From contig JAZKJV010010617.1 in the NCBI GenBank assembly GCA_037367405.1, forward strand, positions 248,001-312,000: a DNA stretch of 64,000 nucleotides. Direction: 5' to 3'. Source of the stretch: Ottelia alismoides. Lineage: Eukaryota > Streptophyta > Magnoliopsida > Alismatales > Hydrocharitaceae. The translations under genes and the position numbers were made by a program. Below, one piece after another: positions 44,242 to 55,200 of the stretch (within the stretch, counting starts at the first letter, position 1; every line of letters starts with the position of its first letter). The notes beneath the pieces are model-generated. The model was not told where the DNA came from, did not search any database, and was given only the letters and a program-made list of their open reading frames with translations.

Positions 44242-47218
44242 TGACGAGCCCGCAAAAGCCGCGATAAGAAATCGTTTTTATCGTTCGTGCGTGAAATTAA
44301 TGAATGTGTCGTTCGTTGTAGGCGGCTTTCGAAAACAGTCAAGAAAATAACCACAATTTTTAATCAAATTTAATCAAGTGGTTTTTATATTTATTTTACT
44401 TGAGCAAGTCCCAAGGTCGATCACAAGGAGGCAAAGGAACAACCTAGAATTGTGTCTATCAAATTTTAAGTTCGGCTTTCAAGGCGGTCTTTTTTTGGAA
44501 TTTTTCAATGCAATATGAGATGCAAAATGCAAATCCGGCCTATTTTATGGACTAAAATGCGAATTACGTTCAAATGATGTCCGAAAAATACGAAACTTGG
44601 CCGAGATGTGAAATATGATGAAATAAGTGAACTATAATTTTTTTGGAATTTTCTGATGCACTATGAATTTTTTATGAATTTTTCAATGCAGATAGAATGA
44701 TTTTCAATATTTAATTATAATAAATATTAAACCTACTTATTTTCAAGAAATAAAATTATCTAAGATCTATCACTAGGTGATGGATCCCAGAAAAATCCTA
44801 AACCTCGAAAATGTGGGGTTTAATACCTATTAAAAATCAAACATTGAAATGTGCAAAATGATTTTTTTAGGGCAAATGATGCATGCAAATGCAAAGATTT
44901 TTGGGCACAATGTTAATCAAAGTAATCTCTACGATACGTGATTTTTCGAAGATTTTTAGAGCAATGGTTAATTTACTACGAATTTCCGAGCACAGATTGG
45001 GCAAAATATTTCAATTTCCACAAAACAATTATTTATTAATCAACCATAAATCACAAAAGTGTCCACAGCATGTCAAAATGTAGAGAATTAAAAGATGAAC
45101 AAAATGCTATTTTTAAATGAATAAAATAATGTAAACTAAAGGTCCAAAATACACGAGGAATGCAGGGGTACAGATGCAAATAAAACAAACAAAATATAAA
45201 AAGAATGAACAGCGGGGGCCTAATTGCAATTACCTAAGAAACTGGGGGCGAACTTGCAAATTTCCCCAAGCAGACACGTGCGGGGCACGCGACCCTTGGG
45301 CGGAGGGAGTGGTTGCGTAAATAGGGGAACTTCGGGGGGGCTATTTGTAAGTTACCCAACGTCACGTGCAATGCACGTGACTTGGGGGGTAGAGTGCTGA
45401 GGAAGATTCCCCACGCACGTGCCTCGCACGTGCGGGGGACCTCGGGCGTCGAGCCCGGCGGCTGGTGGCGGAGGCGGCGGCGCTCGGCGGTGTTGAAGAT
45501 GGAGTTCCAGGCGGCTGTTGATGACGCCCAGGGCGGTGGAGCGAGTCGGAGACGCTGAGGACCGTGTCGAAGAAGATGGTGGCGCAGATCTCCTGGAAGG
45601 TGGCGGCGCAGTTGAGGCGGAGTTGGCGAAGAAGATGGCGTGTCGGTGAAGATAACGTCGTTGGTCGGTCGGAGAAGACGATGGTTGAAGGCGGAGCAGT
45701 TGTCGATGGAGTCGATGGTCGTCGGCTCGACGGAGAACCAGAGCAGCAGCAGCAATGGCGAGGTGGCCTCGCCGCCGCGACGAGGACCTTGGGTCCTCGG
45801 ATCTCGTCGATGAAGAGGGCATGACGGCGCTGTCACCGCCGCGTGCCTGCGATTGAAGTAATCGACGGATGCGGCGAAGCCCGGAGGTCTTCGGATCTCG
45901 CCGGAGAAGCAGGGCTTTGAGGCGCTGTCACCGCCCAAAGAGGGATTTGAGGTGCACTCGGCTGATACCTCCAGTAGGGGTTGGCGGTGGAGATTAAATA
46001 GGGCTGAGGGAGGAGATAAGGGTCGGCGGTTGACGAAGAAGGCGGGGCCGGCGGTTGCGGAGGGCCGGTGCGGCGGCCGTTGGCGAGGATAGCGGAGAAG
46101 TCGGGGTGGCTCTGTTGGGGAAGACGATGGTCCTCGGCCGTTCGATCGGCCGAGATTGAATGGCCGAGGATGCGACACGTGGCGAAGAGCTGGGATAAGT
46201 GCGGGGCACGTGCGGAGCACGTGCCTGGGTGGCACGTGCGATGCACGTGCGTGGGTTTATTTTATTTTATTTTTATTTATTTTTAATTTTTTTTAATAAA
46301 AACGATATTAAAAAATGCGAAAAACAGCTGATACGTGGCGGCGCCTGGGGCTGCCACGTGTCAGCACCAGAAAAATCGAAAATAAAACCTCTTGTAAAAT
46401 AGATAAAAAATAGCAAATGACCTCGGATCGAAAAAGTTTCTTCACGAAAAATGCTCGTCTCGAAGAGATCTACAACTTTCATAAAACATCAAAGCCAAAT
46501 TCGGTCAAATGTGAAAAGTGAATTTTTGGGGTATCCCATGTACATAGAATACCTTGATTTTTAGGTTTTCTAATTTTTTGTCATTTTTTAAACAAGATAA
46601 AAATCCAGAAAAATATGGAAAACTCAAAGATAAATAAAAGGCACCTAATTCTAATTTTTTTGGATTTTTATTAATTAATAAAATATATACATAAAATATA
46701 GGTCAGAAAAGCCGCGAAAATATACAAAAGAGGCCCAAAACCCAACTTTCACATACGAGCTCCGATTCACTTGAACTTGGTCTTGTTTTGAAGGTAATTG
46801 AATGCTCATTCGTTCAAAAGTGAGTAGGATCAAATCGGACACTAGATGGGGAAGATATGTGGCTTTTAGTTCGAAAATCCTGAAACTAGGGTTTGGGTTT
46901 TTGGTCCACTTATTTGAGTTTGTAATTTTTTTGTATTTTTCATTTATCCTTGTGAGTGATATGTACACGATGGAGTGGTTTTGTGGCATTCAGAGTTAGC
47001 ATGAAGGAGTTAAAAATAGGGGAAGTTAGGCTATTTACAGGTCAATTTGGGCTTGGATTTTTGGCTTCTTATTTGATGCAGAATTTAATGCTAAAATACA
47101 ATTCTTATGAAATCATGCCTGAATGTTAATTACGCGAAATAAATCCAGAAATGCAGTTGATTTTTAGGGACTTAATCTTAATAAATGAGATTTAGAGTGA
47201 TGAATCCGAGATTCATCA
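44242..47218 (-). repeat. 5' LTR of the nested Athila-like element
   Basis: 2,977 bp, with only scattered substitutions and a few small indels against 35,711-38,677 (for example extra T-rich bases near 46,275). It starts on the minus strand with TGATGAATC, three bases, GATTCATCA, a perfect small hairpin. It contains the same G-box-rich island at about 45,270-46,350. Confidence 0.92.
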
Positions 47219-48636
47219 GGGACCTGATGGGAAAGTAGAGACTTTCAAGGCACGACTCGTAGTCAAGGGCTACACACAGAGAGAAGGCATCGATTACGAT
47301 GAGACATTCTCTCCTGTGGCTATGCTCAAATACATCAGGACACTGCTATCTATAGCTGCATATCTTGACTACGACATCTGGCAGATGGACGTCAAGACAG
47401 CTTTCCTCAGTGGATACCTCGAGGAGGATATCTACATGGAGCAGCTCTAAGGCTTCATAACTGAGGATGGCAAAGTATGCAAGCTGAAGAAATCCATCTA
47501 TGGGCTCAAGCAAGCTTCTCGTAGCTGGAACATTAGGTTTGACGAAACCATAAAGAGTTATGATTTTATGCAAAATCCTGATGAACCTTGTGTATACAAG
47601 AAGCTTAGTGGGAGCGCCATTGTGTTCATCATGCTTTACGTAGATGACATCCTTATCATTGGGAATGATACATGGATGATGACCACTGTGAAGATTTGGC
47701 TATCTCATATCTTTGAGATGAAAGATCTTGGAGAAGCCTCTTACATCTTCGGCCTGAAGTTGTTCAGAAATCGAGAAAAGAGGATTTTGGGATTGTCACA
47801 AAATGGATAAATTAAGAATATTCTTGAACGATTCCGTATGGATAGTTCTAAGAAAGGATTCCTACCCTTAAGACATGGTATCCACCTGTCTAAAGGAAAT
47901 GGCTCCTCAAACTATTGAGGAAAAGAAAGCCATGGATGGATGTCCTTATGCATCAGTTGTAGGAAGCTTAATGTATGCCATGATGTGTACTAGGCCAGAT
48001 ATCTGCCATGCAGTGGGAGTGGTAAGTCGTTACCAATCATGCTATGGAGAACAACACTGGAATGCAGTAAAGAACATATTCAAATATCTAAGACGGACGC
48101 AAGATTACATCTTGGTCTATGGAGATGGTGATCTCCAAGTCTTGGGATCTACAGATTCTGACTTCCAATCGGATATTGATGATCAAAAGTTGACATCAAG
48201 ATTGGTATTCTTGTTGAATGGTGGTGCTGTGAGCTGGAGAAGAAAGAAGAAGGACACTACTGCAGATTCAACAACAGAAGTCGAGTACATTGCCGCATCG
48301 GATGCTGCAAAGGAGGCGGTGTGGTTGCGCAAGTTCGTCCTGGAGCTTGGCGTAGTTTATTCTGATACTCCCATCCCGTTACTCTGTGATAACATGGATG
48401 CCATTGCCTAGGCAAAGGAACCTAGATGGCATCAGAAGAGCAAGCACGTGGAAAGGAAATACCACATCATTTTGGAGATACAAAAGCGTGGTGACATCAT
48501 CATCACCAAGGTGGCCTCAGCTGACAACGTTGCTGATCCTCTTACCAAACATCTGACACAAAAGGTTTTCGACCAGCATGTAATGAGTATGGGCTTAAGG
48601 ATTGTACCTGAATGGTTCGGAGGGTTAGTGGGAGAT
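47219..48636 (+). pseudogene. Copia reverse transcriptase and RNase H, second unit (after the gypsy insertion)
   Basis: Continues the RT interrupted at 35,710: PDGKVETFKARLVVKGYTQ, then YDETFSPVAML, WQMDVKTAFLSGYLEEDIYM, KKSIYGLKQASRSWN and the catalytic YVDD at 47,637-47,648. RNase H has STDSDFQSD, TTEVEYIAASDAAKEAVWLRK and ADPLTKHLT. Stops at 47,448-47,450 (TAA) and near 47,808, and a frame change near 47,875, break it. It ends in the purine tract GGTTAGTGGGAGAT before LTR 3. Confidence 0.85.
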
Positions 48637-51151
48637 TGTTAGCAATGTGAGCCCCGGGCGAACCATTCCTATAATAAATGTTATTGTAATAAATAAATTA
48701 TCAATGAAAGTTATTGATTATTTTTCACTCACTTTTCTGAGATTGAATGAATGAATGCACTATAAGGTACCTTCGTACAATAAGGGTTATATACCATGGC
48801 CAACTTGATGATCATACAGCTGTTGATTCATTGAATGAATCATAGAGTTGATGCTTGGATGAATATCTAAGGAGTTAGATAGAGGACTCATCAAGCATCG
48901 TCAAATGATTATTAAGTGATGATCTCCAGCCTGAGTAGGAGATGAAAATACTTTCTCAATGGCTGATATCTGACTGACCTCTTAATGCAGGTCCTCTGCA
49001 TGGGAATAGTGATTCGGAGGTGTCTGATTAGTTGAGTCAATGGGTTGATTTAATGAGATCGAGATAACCAAAGACCTATGTTGAATACTGTCACATCATA
49101 GGCATGCATCCTTTGACCACAAACATATGTGCTACTATATGTCTGAATGTGGACATTTGGCAGACCAATAGGTTGATGACCTAACCAAGGTCTATACACC
49201 GGCGAGCTGGTGTGCATATAAGGACATATGAGTTATACGATCTCTCAAAGGGATCATACAGGTTCACTTATGAACCGGGAGACATGAGCTCACTCATGAG
49301 GTATTGGGACTGATTAAATTCCATGCATGGTCATCATGCTTTGGAAGTATGACATGAATTTGAAGGTAAGATATATTCTTTGGGAAAGCATATGATCTAT
49401 ACCAATTCCCAATGACCAAGATTGAGAAACTTAATGATCAAACCCTGAAGATGACAATGTAAAAGTGATCTTTATTTTCAGAATGATCATAGGTCTTCTA
49501 GTATGCAGGATGTACAGGTATTGGTAATACTTGAGGGTGATGTGATCATAAACGATTGTATAACCATGACGCTTCCATTCCAAGAGAGTGATGAAACAGG
49601 TTTGGATTTTGGTGACTCCTCTCATTAGAGAAGTGACCTAATCTTAGTCCATGAACTGGATATTGATCTAAATGAGATTCAGATGCAATGAGAAGATTAG
49701 GTCTACGGTCTTGATTTGATCAAGCATCAGTGGGAGGTCCATGGGATCTGGATTTGAGATATGATCTCAACATCCAAGTCACTATACGTGGAATGATACA
49801 ATCGCCATGTATCGAAGTATCTACGGAGAAATCACATTATTCTTGAAGGGTTCAAGAATATTTCCTTAGGATCTAAGAAATGGAGAAATAATGATTAAAT
49901 GTGATTTAATCATCTTGATGTGTGTAGAAATTATCCAACATAATTAAATGTGATTTAATTATTATGGATAAGAATAATGTGGATAGAAATATCCAATTAT
50001 TCATAATATATAATAAAAATGATTTATAATGTATTAGAGAGAGATAATTATAATTTATATTTGTTGATTAATTATTATGTATATTGGATACATATTGTGT
50101 AATTAATTGATAATGTAAATTATATGTTGTTTTGGGTTGTGAATAAGATTCACAATTTTTCAATGGCAAGGCAATATTCTCAAAATCAGTTGTGAATTAT
50201 TTTTGAAGAATATATCACAACAAAATTTTTGGAAATAAAATAATGAGAGATTTCCATGGAGATATGCAATCTCATGAAATCTCATGAGATTGCCTCCATG
50301 AGGAATCAAGTGGGCGACACCCAATTCCTAATTGGAATGGGTGGCCGTCCACCTTGAATGTACATGGAGATGTGATCTCCATGTATATTCTCTCCTTATT
50401 TGGATGATGTAATTTAGGATTTATTTATATTTGATTTTGTCAAATATGTTTGATCTAAATTAAATCATAATTTGTTGGCTTTTACCAACAACAATTTTGA
50501 CCATTGGATTGGACATAAATCAATCTCATCCATTGATTTTATATGTCCCATTGATTAAGATCCATAGATCCCAAAACCCTATAAATAGAGAGGCATACCA
50601 TGCTCTCTAGGGCTATGCAATATTGGAGCAAACTCTCTCTCTCTCTCTCTCTCTCCTCACACGCCATCCCTCTCTGCCTCTTCTTGGTGGCCGTCCACCA
50701 AACCCTAAAGGAGAGGTTCGTCGGCGCCATCGTCACCGTGCCGCCGCTTCGACGTTCTTCGGTTCTCCGTCTTCTTGATGAGTATGAAGAAGACGTTCGA
50801 TCTCGTGCGACGAGATCAGGAGCTAACCGTGCTTGGATCAACTTGTTGGATTGCGAGGATCACGCAGTTCATCCCCACGCTCGCAAGCAATCTCTCCGAC
50901 GATCAGACTTGAGACAGGAGGTCTCTTTTCTTGGAGACTCGATCAACCATGCTCCAAGAGGTATTCATTTATACTTGTTGTTGTTATGGATGAAACGATC
51001 TGAGAATCGTTATTGGATCATGTGGTTTCATTGCATGATTTTTTTTAAATTCCGCTGCACAGAACAACTAGTACGACTAGTCGTTCTGCGTCGTATTCGA
51101 TATGACGATCACGCTTCCGTGATGCGCTTGAGGATAATACCATATCCTTCA
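48637..51151 (+). repeat. Copia LTR 3 (3' LTR of second copia unit)
   Basis: 2,515 bp, TGTTAGCAATG... to ...CATATCCTTCA. It has TATAAATA at 50,580-50,587, then a (CT)n leader near 50,632-50,656. Its 3' third matches LTR 2 closely, whereas its 5' part is clearly more diverged from LTRs 1 and 2. The short ORF from 50,600 is leader sequence also seen in LTR 2, not a gene. Confidence 0.85.
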
Positions 51152-51725
51152 CTAGTGCCCTACCCACAAGGGATGAAACTAATTGCATGTAGATGGATCT
51201 TCACGATCAAATAGTTACCTGATGGAACAATTAACATACTGAAAGCAAAATTGGTGGAAAAGGGCTTCAATTAGATGTATGACATGGATTATTTTGAAGC
51301 ACTCTCACCGATATCCAAATTGAACTCTGTTCGTACTACTCTATATGTTGTGTTAATAATAGCTATCCCATATTCCAACTTTGATGTGAAGAACGCCTTC
51401 CTATGTGGTAATATTGAGGAAGAAGTTTATATGATGCATCCACCTGGTTACTCGGTCGAGGGAGAGTGTGTATGTCAACATCGCAAGGCTATCTATGGCA
51501 TGAAGCAAAGTCTATGGGTTTAGTTTGGTCAGCTCACTACTAAGATTGGTTATCTTGGGTTCAAGAGCACGACATCTGATTACTCAATTTCTTTTGAAAC
51601 GATGGCTGATGGGTATTTTGTTAGTAATCATCTATGTTAATGACATGATAGCAACTAGTAATGATGAAACAAGACTTTCATAGAATAATACTTTAGTCAA
51701 ATACGCTACTTCTTATGTATAGAGG
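51152..51725 (+). pseudogene. Fragment of a different copia reverse transcriptase
   Basis: Reads MKLIACRWIFTIK, then stops, then FDVKNAFLCGNIEEEVYM, HPPGYSVEGECVCQHRKAIYG and a weak IYVNDMIATSNDE in place of the YVDD box, with several stops and shifts. The wording differs from the array copia, so it is another lineage. It is cut at the left by LTR 3 and at the right by the LTR starting at 51,726. Confidence 0.75.
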
Positions 51726-52993
51726 TGTTGACATGATTTTTCACGGTTTAAATAGATGATTTAATCAAATCGTTGTTTCTCATGATAAACCGTTGTCAAA
51801 CAAATAATATTACAACAACGAGCACGATGAATGTATGCAAAAAGTATGCGGCAAGTAGAGGTTCGAATCCACAGGGACCAAGTAAATTTGCAATTTTTAG
51901 TTCGACATATACATAAAGAAAGAGAGAGAGAGAGATGGAGTAATTCTCATGCACGCATGGAGAGTTGCTGATTGTTGTTGGTGCACGGGGGAGAATGCCG
52001 CAGGTGTTGCACGAGAGAGATGGCTGGACGCACGGACGGTGGTGCGGGCTGGAGTAAACCGCAAGGAGGAGGAGAGTGGCCGACAGCGGGCTGGAGGAGC
52101 ACCGCGAGGAGGAGGAGAGTGGTCGGCAATCGTCGAGGTCGAGGAAGAGAAGAACGTCAGGCGCAGGGAGCTGTTGAGGCCTATGCCTTCATCTTCATCT
52201 GCATGAGACCAAAGAAAGAGAGATAGAATAAAGAGAGAAGAGGGGGAGTATGAGGAGAGGATCCTTCATGTGTCATGCCTCCTTTTATAGATGAATATAA
52301 CTTTGGAATGAAGGGACACATCCCATGCACATGAAGACAAAACAATAAATTCATTCATGCATGGGAAAGGGAGAAGAATGTTACTTGTATTCAAGGGAAG
52401 CACCCCATGCATATAAAGATAAAAAGAATAAATTCATTCATTCATTCATGGAGGATGGTCTCTTATTATAATAGCCATATGCACCTTTTCAAAATGAAGT
52501 GAAAAGTCACATGCATGTATGACAAAAATAATAACTTCATGTAAGACAAAAACAATAAAGACTCTCATGCATGGGACGGATATGATCAGCTATAATTTAT
52601 TGGAAATGGGAGAGAGAAAGAGAGAATGAATAAAGGTGGTAGACATGCATGTATGATATTAAAGAGTGGGAATTTTTTTACTCTTAACCCTCCCATTTTC
52701 TTTCCAACAAATTGTAAGAGATATTTTGTAGAGCCAAGTTAATTGTTGGATGTTGATTAAATTAGTATTCTATGAGTGTACCCAATTTCTCTGTGATAAA
52801 TCTTATTAATGATTATAATCAATGAGAATATTTTATCAGATGTTTTTCTTGATTTTATGATGATTTTATATGCTTATGTGCATGGAATAATGTAGACATA
52901 TATTATGTGAATTTAGAGTTTGTAACACAGGAATTGATATTGTATTCCACATAATTTGAGCTTATTATCTCACCATATCATGTAATCATTACA
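51726..52993 (-). repeat. 3' LTR of a fourth gypsy element
   Basis: About 1.27 kb between TGTTGACATG and ...TGTAATCATTACA, which is a palindrome at the LTR start as seen from the minus strand. A PPT (GATTTAAGTATGGGGG on the minus strand) lies immediately outside at 52,994-53,009. Near 51,845-51,885 it has the GGTTCGAATCCACAGGGACC block, related to the GGTCGATCACAAGG block of the other LTRs. GC-rich patch at 51,945-52,205. The right end is precise; the left end is by the TG rule. Confidence 0.6.
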
Positions 52994-55200
52994 CCCCCAT
53001 ACTTAAATCTTGCTAGTCCCAAGTAAGAATAAGATAAGTAATAATGAAAGATAGGGTATATAGCCAAGATAGGTTTGATGAGGGTTTGCAGCAGACATAC
53101 CCACAAAGTCTTGAGTTTTCAGATCCTAACCAGACAAATACACAAACTTCAGTAGAGTCGACCCATGGATTAATGATATGTTCGAATTGTTAACTTGACT
53201 TGTGTTTTGTAGTTTCAACAGCCTCTCAGTTCCAACAAAATCAGATATGGTTTTAGAAGGTTGATTAGGTCAGTTCATCCCTAAGAAACATATATTCTCT
53301 TTGACTTTGAATGGATGTAAACAGTGTTAGTGATAGTTTAGCTTTCGTGAGTCAAGAGAACGAGCTAAGGACACTATCTATCGAGGTACCGAATGATTCC
53401 CTACACATATAGCCTCATTCCTCACCTAAATTCAGGCATATTCTCTTTTCACCCAAGTATGTCAGCATAGAAAAAATAGGTCATAATTCTTTGGAGAATG
53501 GGACTTAACTTTCGGGATTTTCCGTAGACCGCTTTGGTCCGTTGCTCTCATTCTTTTCCTTTTGCAGAGCATAACCCTGGGCCTCTTTTAAAAGTTTAAG
53601 TAACATCATTGGGCTGCTACCATGGCTTTTTGGTGGAGAAGGGTTATTTGGTGGTCTTCTTTCATTGCTTTTGCTTCACACATCTTTGCATGATTGGTGG
53701 TTTTTCGCATTTGTATTGTGATATGCCTTTTTGTGGTGTTTTTGTTTTGGGTTTGGCAGCAAAAGGTAGTATCGGCTTAATATGACTTTGGAGGCACGAT
53801 ACTGGCTTATTTGCTGACATACTTAGACTAGGGAGATCATGTTGCTCCTGAGTCAAGTTCCTTCATTAGCTATAGATAAGGTTCAGGCATTGGCACAACC
53901 AAGAGGACAACTCCTCACCTCAACTAGATTGTAATTGTATCACGTAAAATAAACTCAATCAAGCTAAGTGCAATGTGTAGTTGCTTAATATCCACTGAAG
54001 AGTTTAAAAGTGCTACTAGTTTCTCAGGTGATCTAGTTAGATATAGAAGTTCATTCACCAGTAGAGTTAGTGGAACTGAGAGAATAAAGTCCATATGGAC
54101 CTGAAGAAAGCTTAAAAACTCATGCCTAGTGAAATTCTGATGAAGTTAAGTGGATTAGGGTCAACTCAACCTCAATCTATGATCTATGCAATGAAAGGCT
54201 GATTTCTCAAAAGATAGGATAAAACTAGGAAGGACATATTTTTTGTGGTTTTCTTGCTTTTTGAAAATATATTTTTTAGGGGAAATTTTGCAAAATTTTC
54301 GAAGTTTTTTTGATGTTTTGAAAAGTATGCAATTTTGAAAATTATGCAGATACACCCCCGTGCTTATCAGAAACCATGTCCTCATGGTGAAAACAAGGTA
54401 TAAAAGGAGGATTAGAAGGGGAGAGTGATTGTGAAAAGTTTTTTTTGTTTTTTTGTTTTGTTTTGTTTTTTTGAAGTGTGGAGGTAGACCCCCTTACTTA
54501 TCTAATGCAATGCAGTAAAGAGAAGGATACAAAGAAAGGAAAAGATACCTATGGGTGAGGACCCACAAAATGTTGTTGCTTTAACGTCCCAACTCGACAA
54601 TTCTGCTTATCAAGAGTATCCAATGTTGCGTGTGAGTGCAGAAGCTGTATTCAGAAAACCTAAATGAAATTCTTGATATGATATGGATATCATGACCCAG
54701 ATGTGAGAGTGCGGTTGATGAATTTGATAAATGTGTGCTCTCATTAATACGGTGAAGACATTAATTGGTCGATGATTCAGAATGAGAGATGAATCAGTTT
54801 CATCTTGGATTGGATGTGATGAGAGAGAAATGGGTGGACTGGTGAAGGGCTCATGGACCAGATATGATGTATTGAAGTCGAGCTCTACATGATCAAGAAT
54901 TGATTCCTCCCTGAGATCCTCTGTATATTGTGATAAATCATCATTTTCCCTCAAATAATTATCATGACTATCCTCGGTGGCATCTATTGTTAATTTCATT
55001 TCAGTTCTTTGTTTGAGCCACAATGGTGATTCTCTCCAGAAATATGATTTGGGTATTCAAAGATCATGAGGAGGAGAGTGTTGGCTATTGAATTAGGAGG
55101 TATGACAATAGAGGTCGGACTTGACAAAGGCTGTGTAGCTGACGACCGAAAAATCCACTCAGTCAATCCGGGATAAAATATAAGATCACTCAAGGGTCAT
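52994..55200 (-). mobile_element. 3' part of the fourth gypsy element (internal region)
   Basis: Holds the PPT, a hairpin with GGGAC loop (53,009-53,027), noncoding 3' region, decayed PPT-like modules (CACCCCCGTGCTTATC at 54,353 and CCCCCTTACTTATC near 54,490) and a 137-codon acidic ORF fragment (54,610-55,023, minus) of unknown function. The next LTR begins at about 55,200, so a later element seems to have inserted here. The rest would lie outside the window. Confidence 0.5.

Larger units (their letters stand above)
35711..47218 (-). mobile_element. Young non-autonomous Athila-like LTR element nested in copia RT
   Basis: 11,508 bp: LTRs 44,242-47,218 (5') and 35,711-38,677 (3'), PBS 44,222-44,239, PPT 38,678-38,690. 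GGGAC is duplicated at 35,706-35,710 and 47,219-47,223. The undisturbed target is visible in the first copia unit at about 28,803-28,815 (AGGGGACCTGATGGG). The LTRs are nearly identical by eye, so insertion was recent. The internal 5.5 kb has two ORFs with protease-like pieces but no RT, RNase H or integrase that I can find. It must have been moved by enzymes of another element. Confidence 0.92.
21932..51151 (+). mobile_element. Tandem copia array: three LTRs, two internal regions
   Basis: Order: LTR 21,932-24,465; internal 24,466-30,214; LTR 30,215-32,382; internal 32,383-48,636 (split by a gypsy insertion at 35,711-47,218); LTR 48,637-51,151. Both internal regions begin with the initiator-Met PBS TGGTATCAGAGCC two bases after a CA end, and both finish with a purine tract before TGTT. 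The bases flanking the outer LTRs (GCTGA at left, CTAGT at right) do not match, so this is not a single insertion. The domain order protease-integrase-RT-RNase H is copia. The lineage is uncertain (Tork/Angela-like wording). Confidence 0.85.

Noticed and set aside
50600..51214. 204-codon ORF as a gene
   Set aside because: It runs from the LTR leader across the LTR 3 end into an unrelated copia fragment, so it is a chance fusion.
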